In this document: positions 1 to 60,239 of the stretch, piece by piece | Layout of the letters: every line of letters begins with the position of its first letter | How positions within the stretch are numbered: position 1 is the first letter of the stretch | NCBI GenBank assembly: GCA_964019695.1 | Contig: OZ026530.1 | Coordinates: forward strand, 31,106,690 to 31,170,689 | Direction: 5' to 3' | From: Loripinus fragilis | Lineage: Eukaryota > Mollusca > Bivalvia > Lucinida > Lucinidae | DNA length: 64,000 nt | Made by a program: the position numbers and the translations under genes | Notes under the pieces: generated by a model | Databases searched by the model: none | Told to the model about the DNA's origin: nothing | The model's input: the letters and a program-made list of their open reading frames with translations, nothing else

Positions 1-1530
1 TGTGATATATAAATGACAAAAATAATTTAGTCTTTAATGTTTTATATTAAATTATCCTCATAAGCTGTGGGGTGGGGTTAAATTTGGCCCTCCTGAAAGA
101 TAATAAGTCCAGGGACTCCCGATTTTTTATCTTTTTTTTCTAAAAGGTAAAATGATAGTCCATGAAATAAAAACAAACATTTAAGATTTTCAATATCAGA
201 TTTTAAAATATATACATGTAGCTTATTCTAAAAATCGAAATCCTATTTTGGGGGAAGTACCAAAATATATTATGCGATAGCTTGCTAAGACTTGGGAAAA
301 CAAATATTTTATCACGTTTCCAAACGGGCTTGGGGTCATGAGAAATAATTAAAATTAAAATAAATTTGTTGGATGACGATAACATCTATTTTAGCTAAAC
401 ATTAAAGACTTGGATTATGTCCCAGAAAATTGGCCAAATGCTGAAAACTTCCATATGGGATTATGAAAAAAATGAGCACGGTGACATATCCTTTTCATTG
501 TTGACAAGTTGACAGTCCAGGCCTAAAACAAACTGTATGCAAAGTATTGGAAAAAAATGTCAATGTGGGAAGTATTTAGTAGCATATGTCCTTAAATCCT
601 TTATACAAGAGGTGTTTCATGTTTGTTTGAACAAATTTGAAAATGCCGTTACTCATTCATTCCTTGTTATATTGGGTAATAATTGATTTCCATGGGTTAG
701 TCCGATCTCCAGCAATACGCGGTCATCAAGAAAATAGTTCTTAGTTTTTATTTTCCTGGTTTGAAACAGTTTCTAAAGACGAGTAGTCAAATTTAAGCGT
801 TTAAAAATGCTGTCTGAAACAAAATGTACTAAATCTTCCTCGAACAATTTCTCTAAAAGATATGAAGTTTTTCTCTTGGAACTTTTTATATATTGTACAT
901 AGATAATTAAAGTATGTTCTGTTAGAAAATAAAGCATTCCAGTTAGATACTTACTTTTTGGAAGCGACTTGAACATCAAATTTTAGGGCTTACAGTTTCC
1001 ATAGCAACACCAAATTGTATGCAAAATACTCAAATGCAATATTTGGTGACCATTTTTATCGGTAATAGATACTTAAACTATCTAAGAAATTGAGTTGACT
1101 GTGGGTTTTGGGAATTTGCTTTTCAAACTCCTTCCAAGACACATTTTATACACGAGATTCCAATTTGGGCACTTGTATGGAAGAACTTATTAAGCCCAGT
1201 TTCCAAGCAAAAACAGGCACAAATAGGCTGTTTCTCATTTTAATAATAAACTGAGTGTGCCTCTAAATTTAAAAGAATATTTCACGCTTAAATACGTGTT
1301 TTCTTAGAAGATACACACGTTTTAGCTCTTAAAATCAGTAAAAAGGGGGTGGGGATGCATCTAGGGCCTACCTGTTATGACTATGCTTTGAATTGCCATC
1401 TTGTCTATTTGGCAATACCAGGGACACGTCCGTTATGCATGAAAAAGCAAAAATTGTTTGTTTTAATCATATGCAACCGCATAAAGTGAAATTCAAATCT
1501 GTTCAAATAAACATGAAACATGTCTCGTAT
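1..1530. other. Downstream flank of the gene, no feature supported
   Basis: AT-rich sequence with only short frames (longest 68 codons) that lack recognisable motifs. No repeats were matched to the rest of the window. Confidence 0.5.
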
Positions 1531-1772
1531 ATGGGCCTCGACACAGGAAAATCTGTCTCGGGGGGTTTGCGAACAAAAAAAAGTGCAGACCAGCCTGCGC
1601 ATCCGTGCAGTCTTAGCAGAACCTTTGTTATTCGCTTATTGGAAAGTGTCATATGTAGACTTGCTAGGAGCGAAATTTCAATTTTCTAGCATGTCTCTGT
1701 AGCTGAGCCAGCTGGTTTGAGTCTCACTTTTTTGGAAACCATGAACACAGGTTTTGTCGCATCGAGGCCCAT
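1531..1772. mobile_element. MITE family M2, copy 1
   Basis: TGGGCCTCGACACAGGAAAA at the left mirrored by GTTTTGTCGCATCGAGGCCC at the right. It lies just downstream of the cathepsin stop codon, probably in or near the 3' UTR. Copies at 3472-3679 and 49547-49772. Confidence 0.75.
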
Positions 1773-1845
1773 TATGTTTGACTTCTAAATAACACTCATC
1801 CACACCAGAATAATATTCATTGCCTCGTAGTCATACGTTGCTTGA

Positions 1846-49425
<47,580 letters not shown>

Positions 49426-49497
49426 TGGTAACAATATAAACGTATCCGTTAAGGCGCTAAAAGTCAATTAAGGTTTGAATACGAACGTTGTCGTGAA

Positions 49498-49512
49498 AAC
49501 ATATATATCACA
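49498..49512 (-). promoter_or_regulatory. Possible TATA-like box upstream of exon 1
   Basis: A TGATATATATG stretch on the minus strand lies about 75 bp upstream of the cathepsin L-like start codon, a spacing compatible with a TATA box and a short 5' UTR. This is position and composition only; a 5' UTR intron could place the true promoter elsewhere. Confidence 0.25.
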
Positions 49513-49546
49513 GTGACGGCTCAAATCATTTACATATGTAGAGCAT

Positions 49547-49772
49547 ATGGGCTTCGACACGAGAAAATCTGACTTTGTTGCATGAACAATAAAGGTGCAG
49601 ACCAGCCTGCAAATCCACGCAGCCTAATCTGCGCCTCTGTTATTCGCTATTTGTAGTCATTGAATCCATTCTTTCTTCATCAAAAATTTCAGGATACTAA
49701 CTAGTCTCTGTACCTGAGCATCTGGGTTGTGTCTGAAATGCCGAAGATAGATTTTCTCGCTTCGCGGCCCAT
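49547..49772. mobile_element. MITE family M2, copy 3, upstream of the gene
   Basis: TGGGCTTCGACACGAGAAAA and ATTTTCTCGCTTCGCGGCCC inverted ends. It lies about 120 bp upstream of the cathepsin start codon and so is promoter-proximal. Confidence 0.75.
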
Positions 49773-49966
49773 TATATTATCATGCGGTTAGGATAACCTT
49801 CCATGTGATAGATAAACAGTGTATCATGTGTAACATTTTTATAACATTTACGTTTTATTTTATCAATACATTCTTAGACATGAGAAAATCTGTTATTATC
49901 CCAAACTCTATCGGGTTTCTAAAACCGGGGACATACTGTTCGAATTTGAACATGATAAAGGTTTCA

Positions 49967-49996
49967 AACACACACACGCACACGCGCGCGCGCGCG
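49967..49996. repeat. CA/CG dinucleotide tract
   Basis: CACACACACGCACACGCGCG followed by CGCGCGCG; a G run of about 12 lies near 50089. Confidence 0.9.
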
Positions 49997-51271
49997 ATGG
50001 TTTAGAATGTGGTCCGTTTTAAGGTGGTGGTTCGTGGCTCTATTGTTGATAATTTATTGTTTTATGTATGTACTTTTCATTGTTTGTGGGGGGGGGGGGG
50101 TACTTTGCCCCAGGGAGGTATTCTCATTTTTTTCTTAATACATAGGCTCGGACCCAGCATCTACTGCTTACCCCCAAAAAATGTCAGGAATACAAGGCAT
50201 ACTCCAGGCTGTCATTTTGACCAAGAATCAAAAAATAATCAGACTGGAACCCAGGCTACGTAATATACACTAGGAGAGAAATTTTCTCTTCCGCATTGAG
50301 ATGGCGATTGCTGTGTGTTTTTTTGTACTCGTAAAACCTATTGAAAACAGCATGAGTTCACCGATAGTTGTTCTAATAGACCACTGGCTGGATATGGTTT
50401 ACCTTCTCGTCCCCCACGGAGAATTTTGTATACCATATTTTTCTTGAAGCCCAATGTCTTGCAAGGATTTTGCAACATGTTAGCCCTCTGACAATGGCAG
50501 CATTAAGCTGTAACAGCCTGTTACATACGTTACCCTTCAAAATATTTGATAATTAACATTCTTTTTAAGACTTCAAAAAATTGCAAAAGATAAGGTAAGA
50601 TTTCTAAATTGGTTATATCTTCTAGGTAAGCTATAACTGGGCCACAGATATAGACCGTTGAAACGAATATAGTCACCCTCGATGTTGTGTATGTTACATT
50701 TTTTCATTGACCCCCCCTTTTAGATGATAAATGAATCTAATATAGTTTGTCTTAAAATTTATTAAAACCAGCTAATGTTCAAAAATTTGGCATTATATCA
50801 TAGATTTTTTTACCTTTTCAATACTGCTAGCATTATTTTCTATCTTTTGAGTTATTAGATGTGGAACATGGTAGCCCCATATCGCAAAAAAAATTCAAAT
50901 GAAATTCTCTAGGCCGTACACTGGCTATAGAACCCCTCGCCCCAGGGGGAATTTTGTACACTATAATTTCCTGATGCTACATTAAATAAGGCACATAATA
51001 AAATATTTTAGCTCTCTGAGAGTGGCAGCGTTAACGTGTAACATCACGTTACGTACGTTACCCGCAAAATAACATCAAATTTTCCTGATAATGTCTCAAA
51101 CATGACATATTCACGCTTTTTTAAGTCTGGCACAAGTTTAAGAACTTCTTATAACACAGTTACATATTTTTAGCTTTCATTTAATTGATGTGTAGTAAAT
51201 GTTACTTAGTGCTTCATTATTTCATATGTTATTTCCAAGTATCAGTATGGCAGTTATTGACTATACATGTA

Positions 51272-52136
51272 CACTGAAGGACTTTAAAAACGCAAAAATG
51301 AAAATTATCATTTTTTGCATCCAGAACATTTTTTGCATTCTTTAACAAATAAAAACGGATGGTAACGACACTCTGCTTCTATCTATACCACCCCCCAGTG
51401 TTTTTAATGACACTGGGTACCACCAGCTACGCATCGCTGGTTTACTATGCTTTGCACGTGGCGCCCCTCGAATCAATGAAGCAAAAAAAAATATCATTTC
51501 ATATGTAGCTTGTAAGTATACATGTATAAAAACAAGGCAGCTTTCGTTTTATAGCTTTATTATTCATGCCACGTTTATCTGAACATGAACGATCTGGCGC
51601 AATTGGAATGTTAAGAGATGGGGAGCATGTTTCTGACGTCGCCATATATAATAATTGCCATCCGTCAACTATATAGCGCCTCAGAGATCGTTACCAAACT
51701 ACTGGGACAGTAAAAGATCGACGCAGGTCTGGTCAGCCAAAAATGGCGACCGACCTTAAGAGGCAACTTACGTCGATTGTGTATGGACGATATTTACACC
51801 GACGATATCCCTTCCGGCCGGCTACTGTCAGTGCCAGACGAATAGTAGGGCTCCAAGGGTAATTTGTTTCTGATTTTTTAATAAAAGTATTGTAGCACAA
51901 TTACTTAATACCGGGTCCGATTTCTAAACAAATTTCAAATTGCAAATTTAGAATCATAGGGTATTGCTATTTGATAGACTGTTGCTCAAACACTATTTAT
52001 TATTTTGACATAAAATTTAAAACATGTTTTGCTGACATATTGATGTTAATTTTTGCCAAATCTCGATAAAATTGAGGCATTTAAAGTTAGTAAATATTAT
52101 GAATTTCAATTTTTGCGTTTTTAAAGTCCTTCAGTG
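51272..52136 (+). mobile_element. Decayed Tc1-like transposon, 865 bp
   Basis: Inverted ends CACTGAAGGACTTTAAAAAC, then GCAAAAA, and the mirror TTTTTGCGTTTTTAAAGTCC, then TTCAGTG, with TA on both sides (51270-51271 and 52137-52138). The right IR arm (around 60470 on the minus strand) shows the uninterrupted target, TATACGTGTATTACATCTGT. At 865 bp it is about half the usual Tc1 length, so most of the transposase is deleted. Confidence 0.85.
51566..51859 (+). pseudogene. Tc1-like transposase, N-terminal DNA-binding fragment
   Basis: The frame from the ATG reads MPRLSEHERSGAIGMLRDGE, then a PSTI helix with an in-frame TAG, RLRDRYQTTGTVKDRRRSGQ, and FRPATVSARRIVG. This is the paired-like helix-turn-helix and the GRPR-type linker region of Tc1 transposases (RYQxTGxVxDRxRSGxP). 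The catalytic DDE domain is absent and the stop codon interrupts the HTH, so it is inactive. Confidence 0.8.
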
Positions 52137-52899
52137 TATTACATCCGCTAGTGAATATAGCAAATCTATAAAGCTGCAATTCAAACAAAGTGAAGTTCCT
52201 CATTATGGTGTCTTACACTATTTTACAGCCCATGTTACATACGTTACCCTCTGAATACCATTTAACGTTCAAGATAAGGTCTCCAACACGACCTGCTTGT
52301 ACTTATTTGCAAGTTCGCACAGGTCAACGCACTTATTTTAACTCTTGCTCATTTGCTAAGGAAGTAACTCAAAACATAAACTACCACAAACTAACTTTTC
52401 TTTTATAGAGACATCAAATATAGCTAACATAATACTCATGGAAATCTTGTAACATACAGTGCAATATGTGAGAAACAGCTTAAAAGATCAAAGAAAATAC
52501 ATCAGGTAGAAATTATGAAGAAGTTTATTGCCAAGCTAGCAACTCTTCGTATATTATCCAAGGGTTAAAAGAATTTTCCAATACAACTTATTAATCCTCT
52601 ATCAGATTCATCTTGCGAGGATTTTGCATATGCTAGCATTCTGGTAATGGCACCATTACCTTGTAACATCCAATAACATATATTACCTATCAACATCTTT
52701 GATAATTTAAATAAATGACATGAATTCTGAAAAAGTGCAAACCATAAGGTAAGATTTCCAAAATGGCTATATCATCTAAGTGAGCTTTTTTTGCATCACA
52801 GAAATGGACCTTTGAAAACAAATATGCACCCAAGTGTTACGTATGTTACATTATTTTCATTATTTCTATGTAAATGATCTATGATTCTATTAAAGTTTG

Positions 52900-54590
52900 G
52901 CATTTTTTTCCATGTCAGTATGCTTACTAATTCATTTTGTATTAAAAATGTTTATGTACCTATTGGAAACTGTTAATATTATGTTTCTATCTTTCATTAG
53001 GTTTGAGTTGTTAAGTTTTGAACATGGTATCCCTATATCACGCAAAATGTGAAATATAATTCTGTGGCTCTTTTGTTATGGTACATTCAAGTTCTTTCCA
53101 TTTATATTCCACACATTTTGTCCATATCTGGAAAGCCTTACTTGTTTCCATCGGAAATACTTGATAGTTCAATCTTTGTATGTACATCTCAAGGGCAGAA
53201 AAGCAGGATGGAAGTAAGCTCATGTTCATGCCATTTAAAATAGTCAGTATATGTGTATGGCTTTGGTTATTTTTCAGAAACATGTTGTACTGCAGCTTAT
53301 TCACATTTATATAAATAGCACATGTTAGGGCTCCATGTCCCTAATGAGTGCCTAGAGCAATCCTTTATTTGTTTCCCTACCCTGCTTAGAATGTAGATGC
53401 ACTAGTGTGGTAGGAGCAGCCTTTCCCTGGTTCTAATACATTTGGCCCATTGGTAGTGTCACAATCTTCTAAACAGTGTATGACTTTATTGTGAAGGGGG
53501 GTTTCATGATGAACCCCGTTTTTCTTTTTTAAAATTTAATAGACTTGTCGGTTAGCTTCAAAATTTTGAATATGAATATAATTATGAAAAGCGTAGCTAG
53601 TTTTAAGTTTTGTTTCTAAATGAAGCTCAACTTTTGACTCCAGTCTTTTGTAAAAATAAATAACTTAGAAATTTTCACTTCATATTTACCCTCTTATTAC
53701 CTCAATAAATGATGTGGTTAAGTTTAAGTGCGCAGGTAAAATTCGTACAGGTAAATGATGTTACATATACCAACTAATTTGTCCAAACATAATTGCCTGA
53801 TTTGTCCTGAGAAATTCACACACTGCTTAATCCTTTGTATATTAATGGATTCTTCCTTCCAGTTTGATACAATCAACTAAGGATAATCCATTATACATAT
53901 CTAGTGGTGTCCTGTTATAAGTTTCAAAACAATATTGTATTTTTGTCCGAATATCTTTTTTTTTTACCTTAACAATGTAGACTCTGGTGTGGAGCTTTCA
54001 GATTGTATCTATTCCTGACCTTTGCCCTCTTTGATGAAATGCCGAATACTGCCGTGCGGCATTTCATCTGGGTCTTCATTGTTTGTAAAAAATGGCAGCT
54101 CGTGAGATTTCCTTAATTATTACTTGGGACCAGCGGTTCGAATCAAATTATAATAGCTTGTCAGGTCCTGGCTAGCATGGCTGTCTCTCGACATAATAGT
54201 AAAAGGAGACAATTAAAATGGGTCTGTCCACCCGTCTGTCTACCGGAACGTCCACCATTGTGCACTTTGTGAGCTCAATCCCTCTTATGTACAGTTTATT
54301 CGCTTTTTTAACTTTGCATATGTTTTGCGCATGAGCTGGTGTGCATGTTGTTTGGGCAATCTTCATTTTTTTTACCTCATGAACATATCAATTTTGGGAA
54401 TCTCAGATGTAGTGAATGTGCGCTTTGGTGAGCACACCTCCGATTTTATTTAATGTTTGGTAATCGCCTGTCCTTTTATTCGTTTTTATACCGTTACTTA
54501 AAAAGTGCGGGGAATCATGGTATACCCTCCGTATAAAAATTTGTGTTGACTGTCTCCGTCCGTCCGTCACCATTTTGATTCCACTCTCTA
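52900..54590. other. Interior of the ~10-kb element, no gene supported
   Basis: The 88-codon minus-strand frame at 53038-53304 has no recognised motif. A GATGAAATGCCGAATACTGC hairpin (about 54030-54075) is shared with 20060 and 62250. Confidence 0.4.
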
Positions 54591-55110
54591 TCTTTATTAT
54601 TTTTTCCAACCGATTTTTTTCAAACTTTATATAAGAGTTGCTTTTGCGAAGGAGTGGTTTGGGATTGTATATGGGTGAATTTTGTTAAATAAGCACAGAG
54701 TTATTGCCATTGATGTATTTTGAAGATTGGTTTCTGTGCTCTATCTTGGGCATTTTTATGGCTGATTCTATTCAAACATAGTCTATGGGTTGATATTTGG
54801 GAGGAGTGGTTTGGGATCATAGATAGGTCAATTTTGTCAAAGAAGCACAGGGATATTGCCCTTTACATTGAAAATTGACTCCCTGTGCTCTGTCTTGACC
54901 AATTATTTCATCTATTTTCTTCAAACTTTGAATGAATGTCGATATAAGGATTTAGGGGTGTTATGGGATTGCAAATCGTTTAATGTTGTCAAAAACTACA
55001 GAGTTACGGCGCTTGGTTTGAAAATATGATGACATTTAGAATATAAGATCCTGGTTGCAGACATGGCGGGGTATGATGCATGCCTGTAGCGCTTTTATTA
55101 TCTATTGCAA
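54590..55110 (+). repeat. Degenerate long-unit tandem repeat
   Basis: Roughly three diverged units share TTTCTTCAAACTTT, GGAGTGGTTTGGGAT(T/C), (A/C)AATTTTGTCAAA-GAAGCACAG and a GTGCTCTGTCTTG-type end, spaced about 140-180 bp. The preceding CGTCCGTCCGTC is a short simple tract. Confidence 0.55.
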
Positions 55111-55423
55111 ATTTTGTCCTGGGATTTTTTTCACATACTGACTACCGTGCCATTTGACTGACAACAGCATGTATCCTCTCCCCTCCCTATTTCGATTGAC
55201 AGCATGTATATCCGCTGTGTGTTTGGGCCTCGCTTGATGCTCATGTGAAATAAGTAACGTTCTGCTTGAGGGTGGTCAAGTGGGCTATTTAATCCAAAGC
55301 ATGTGCGGATACGGTTCCATCTCTGACAACATTCTTTTTTCTGATGAGGGCAGAGAAGATCCAAAGAGCGCTAAAAGCGGGCCATCATAGGACCTCCACC
55401 AAAACACCAATCAAACGGCGTTT

Positions 55424-55581
55424 CACCGGCGGACCGATGATGGCCAAACTTTGAACGCTGGCTTGGTATCTTTGATATTTTTTATGGGGATCCGGGCCAG
55501 TATTGCTAAGAAACCCTACATTTTTGTGTTTTATTAGGGAGGGGGTCTGTACCCCTGCCCCTCTCTGGATCCGCGCATGTA
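55424..55581 (+). repeat. Interspersed repeat (GGACCGATGATGGCC family), copy 2
   Basis: GGCGGACCGATGATGGCC, CCAGTATTGCTAAGAAACCC and CTCTCTGGATCCGCGCATGT in the order of copy 1. Confidence 0.6.
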
Positions 55582-56269
55582 AAAACAAATACATTTTGTT
55601 GCGATACTGTAAGCCCAATGTTTACTGTCGTCGCCCTGGGCCCTGTCACCTGTTAATTTAACGGTACCGGGAGCCAACTCACGACGGTAAACATTGAAGG
55701 CATTATACCATGCTGTGGTAAGAACATGTGTTAGCTGGGTATATACATTTTAAGGTTTCATGGATAGTTGTTGAACCGTACAATTGTCACATGGCCACGC
55801 CCTGTTTAGGTACAAATAGGGAATAGTGAAAAATAAGAATTGGTAAAGTGTTGAAATTTCCATCCTATTACACCTTTATTAAAATCACATAAAAAAATGG
55901 AAAAAATATTTTCAATTACGCTTTTTTAATCTTTATCTGTTTTGCTAAGAAAAGTTAAATTTGCAACAGTAGTTAAGAAATTATTGTCAAAAAACGGGGT
56001 TCATCATGGAATTTACTTCCACAATAGATCATTTCCCTCTTATTCTGGCCAATGGTGTTGACATTCAGAAGGAGCACCTTTTGTTGCATACACCAGTGTT
56101 GCATAAAACACTCAGGTTCTCTGCGAGAATGTTTATAAGACTTTATAGACTGCTGCTTATACATTGTATATATGTATCAGTGACAAAACCAACATGTCCT
56201 GCCTTTATTGCTTCGTTGAATACTAGTCCCGTTTGATCCTTGCAGGTGACAGAAAACGCAATATGCGCT

Positions 56270-56710
56270 ATAGTAAAGCATTACCATCAAAGTTATGTGC
56301 AGCACTACATAGCCTATCAAATGTTGCTTCAATGGGTAATTGCAAGCCATGCAGAAGTTTGAACTTGTCAGTTTTGATGGGAATTCCATCAGGAGATGAC
56401 AGTGACCATGGTACAGGGCAGTATCAACTCAATGTCAACATTATATCCAATAGAAAGAATGTCATGTTGATCAAAGGCGTTCACTTAAACTCTCATCTGG
56501 CTGACTACGTTTTGTAAATTGGACAATTTCTTCTTGACCTCACAAGCCTCAAAAGTTTAATAGCATGTAGCATTTTATGGGGTTGTGAAAGACAGATTTT
56601 CAACTAGAAGTGAGTCAATAGAGTCTGCAACAGCCTTCCTGCCAATGACATCAGCCTCAATAAGATCCTTAGCTGTGCCATGCTTAGCAGGAATAACGAA
56701 AGACAAAAGT
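56270..56710 (-). pseudogene. Degraded relic of an uncharacterised protein
   Basis: Two minus-strand pieces look formerly coding but lie in different frames with stops between them: FVIPAKHGTAKDLIEADVIG, then RKAVADSIDSLLVENLSFTT (about 56590-56706), and SLSSPDGIPIKTDKFKLLHG with FDGNALL (about 56280-56410). The PDG-xx-KTDK-xK-LL...DGNALL pattern recalls a family of uncharacterised proteins expanded in some invertebrates. This is from memory of the pattern and no function is known to me. It lies inside the ~10-kb inverted-repeat-bounded region. Confidence 0.4.
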
Positions 56711-56999
56711 ACAGTTCATTGTCTTCAAAACTAGAACTAAAAGGAGTGTTGAAGCGAGAAACTGCCTCTAGTACTCATTCTATTTTTCATCTGAGCAAAG
56801 CAGCATTTCAGTACATTGAAGAGTTGTTTCACCATATTGAGCTCTGATGTGATGAGTAATACACCATTCCATTTGTAGTATGAAGCGTAGTTTTAGCTGC
56901 TGAAGCCTATAATACCTCCATTGACTTGGCACGGGGTTCATTATTTGCCTGCTAGCTATGTAAAAAGCATCTATCAAGCAAAGAACCGATGATTATGAC

Positions 57000-59800
57000 A
57001 CACTAAACCCATTTTGTTCCAGTAGTTCTTTTGCATCTGCGATGAGTAAAAGACAAATTTATGACTGTAATTAGTTGAATGGTGTGCGTATGTTACGATG
57101 TATAATATAAGGAACAACAGAATCAGTGATGGTTGCGTATACGCACAAATACGCAAAGGTTTAGGTATGCACCTGGTCACCTATACAAAGCGTGATACGG
57201 TACCTTTTCTACTAATAGTCCAATAAAAGGGCGATTTGTCTGAGATCGAATTCATTGTGTCTTTATTTAGTAACGCTTGCACGATTTCGTTACTTTTCTT
57301 GAAGATCTTGGAGATCTTGTGCACTTTTCACTATATAAAGGACGTAATTTCCCATTCTTGTTAGGGGACATTATAAAGATACTGTAGAGAGGTACGATAT
57401 AAAGACGCTATTCATTATTATAGAAAGGTACGTGAAGTATTTGACTGTGTTGAAATTGTACATGACAGGGCTATGGCGATTTGTGTTATTGCATTGAATC
57501 GCGATGTCTCTTGCATGTCACATTGTATTGAAATAATATGTCACTCGTTTTCTATTTTGTCGTCTGTTGAATCGGCCAGCATTCCGTGTACGAGTTCTAT
57601 CAGGTGTTATCAATAACATCCTGTTTTTTTGGCGAAAATAGCGATTGTTACGCACTTGCGTATTAATCTACGCACATGCGTAGTGCCTGAAAATCTGGTG
57701 GGACCATTCTTGCGGCTATAGTAAAGCTGTCCGGATGGACTCAACGGGTTATTTTGGCCAAAGGTAGTCACTGGCCATGTCGGATCTGCACATAAAACTA
57801 TAATGGTATGCTGGAAGATTTACCGCGGGGCCGATAGGTGAATAAACAATTTTAGCAGCTAGATTTTAAGTTGTTGTGATTTATATGGCGTTGTTGGAAA
57901 GACGATTTAACTGCCAGTGATAGTCGACTTTCTGTAGCAACCTGTATGTGTCAGATCGAGTTATATCTGACGCATATAAGAATAAGGGTTAGGTGCATAC
58001 ACTACAACACACTTACATAAATAAGGTGATAGCTGACATGTATTTTAGAGATTAGGTAGGTGTTTGTTCCACCAAAATACATGTAAAAATATTGTACGTT
58101 TTTACACGCATAAAACAGCAGAATGTAATCTCTCAATATTGATGTAAATATGTTTGACGAGGGGTCATAGTTAGCTGTTTACAACTGATACGTTATACAA
58201 GTACGAAATTAGCGCATGGGCAGGGTGATGTCTGACGTAAACGTCCAAACATTACGTCGGCACCATGCTGTTCAACGTTTTCCTGGAATTTTAAGAGAAT
58301 TGGTATCAGTATTTGTAAACCTCGAAACTATCTAGATTACGTGACCTGAGAGGGAAAAAAGGCCACAGGTTCTTGATGTTTTGGCTGCAATAGCGTCTCA
58401 AACCAGGGTGACGTTATGACAGCATACTGGAAATTTTGTAACGTATGGGTTTGTTCGTTTGGCATAGGACGTATTGTTTAGCGCTGACATAGGCCAGTCA
58501 CTAAAATAACTTCTCTATTGCATATTTTTGAGTGTGGATATTTAGAAGAGTCGATCCATCCTAACCGCATGGGAGCCGTTAGCCATACACCCACGGGTGA
58601 CGGCTAATCCCTTGCTTATAGGGTTAGGCTGTAATTTTAAAAAAATAAGACCACTGAAATTATTTTTATTTTTGTAAACTTGAAACGAACAACTCCATTA
58701 TTGACGCAACAGAGTGATTCTGAGATTCTAAAAGTAGATTGTTTTTTTTTTTGCAGAATCGTCTCTGATTTGTGTCCCCTCCTACATTGGAGGCCGAATG
58801 TTGGTGAGCCACACGATTTAACACCTGAGGGCACTTACTAGCTGTACCCTCAGGCCACGAACAGCGTGGAATCTGGTCCCAATACTAGCGACCAGCTACG
58901 TAGACCAGATCGAGTTGTTAGCCAACCGGCTGGAATTGTGATAAAATAACCTGACGTCCCAATATGGGGAGACGATCAGGAACCGTCGTATAAGAAGATA
59001 CTTGACGTCTCTATACAAAAAGACGATCAAAGCACCTTATAAGCAATCCTATATGAATCATTTGACGTTCCGATACGAAGGATCAATCACAGCCCTAATA
59101 TCTTAGAGCCGATTGACTGGAAGTCAACAACGTGTGGCCAAGAAGATATAGTGTTCGCAAAACGGGTTTAATAACCAAGAGTACTTAACAACATGATACT
59201 TAAGTACCAAAGGGCCCAATTTTTTTTCTTAGAGCTTAGATTGTATGTGAATCATATTCTTTACGTCTCTTATTTCTGACAAGTTGACGTACATCTAGAG
59301 CAGGACACTCTAAGATTGATTCTAATTGAAATGATCTTAGAGTGGCAACTTGCCCTAGTATAGGATGGTCAACTAGCCAGAAATAATAGCGTAGGTGGCG
59401 TCGTTGTATTATTAGTGTGTTGTCGATGTTTTCTTAGTACATAAAGTACTGAAAAGTTTTTACTAGTTGTGTGCATTATTTTTCCCTGGTAGCATCATCA
59501 TCGCATAAAGGAATTTTCCAAAAAGATTCCCCTCTTCCTTCCTGACTGGCTTTATGTCGTAACAGCGTAGAACTGTGATAATGTGCAATTAAGATTGGAA
59601 ACAATACATACAGATAGAGCTGACATGCAATTCAAAGTTGTTTTCCTTGTAGCTCTAATCAGTGTCAACACCATCTGAATTATATCCATATACCTTGCCC
59701 AGAACTGAGCTATTGCACAGTGACTGTCTCTCAGAACTTCCGATTTGAATGCATGGTACAAATGTATGTACTGTTTATGTTAGCAAACAGCGAAGGTTGA
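57000..59800. other. Interior of the ~10-kb element, no gene supported
   Basis: Only short frames. Visible structures are a CTATATAAAGG TATA-like motif at about 57332, GATCTTGGAGATCTTG, a GGAGCCGTTAGCC/GGTGACGGCTAATCCC hairpin at about 58572-58615, and loosely repeated TTGACGT(C/T)(C/T)-ATA-GA-GAT segments between 58950 and 59090. Confidence 0.4.
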
Positions 59801-60239
59801 TAGATCACACTATAATAATAGTTTTATTCACCATAGATCAATAAGGAACTTCAATTTATTTCTGCCTTATATTTTTTCTCAATTCACTGACAGACTTAAT
59901 ACATGTATAGGTAACAACTGCTATACAGATACTCAGAATAACGTATGCATCATTTGGTAACACATATAACAGTTAAAGCTCAAGGCCTTTATAAAATGAT
60001 GCTTAAAATAGATAACCTTGTTAGAAGAAGTACATAAATCTGTGCCAGCATGCAGATAAGTATACACTTATCGAAAGTTCTAACCGATCACTTGCATTTT
60101 TTCAAAGCAGGCAATAATCGAGGTTTATAAATGCAATTCGCCCCAACAGGTTAGATACGGTTATAGAACATGTTATTTCAGGAATAAACATAAAAAATCG
60201 ACATAAGATTGGACTTGTATTATGTGCTAAACATTTTGC

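Larger units (their letters stand above)
50925..52450 (+). repeat. Left inverted-repeat arm of a ~10-kb unidentified element
   Basis: CACTGGCTATAGAACCCCTC, CCAGGGGGAATTTTGTACAC, CTCTGAGAGTGGCAGCGTTA, ATGTCTCAAACATGACATAT, AACTTCTTATAACACAGTTA and TTATTTCCAAGTATCAGTAT reappear in the same order in inverted orientation at 60240-60845. The arm is interrupted by the Tc1-like insert at 51272-52136. Diverged extra copies lie at about 50380-50900 and 52580-52900. Confidence 0.75.
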
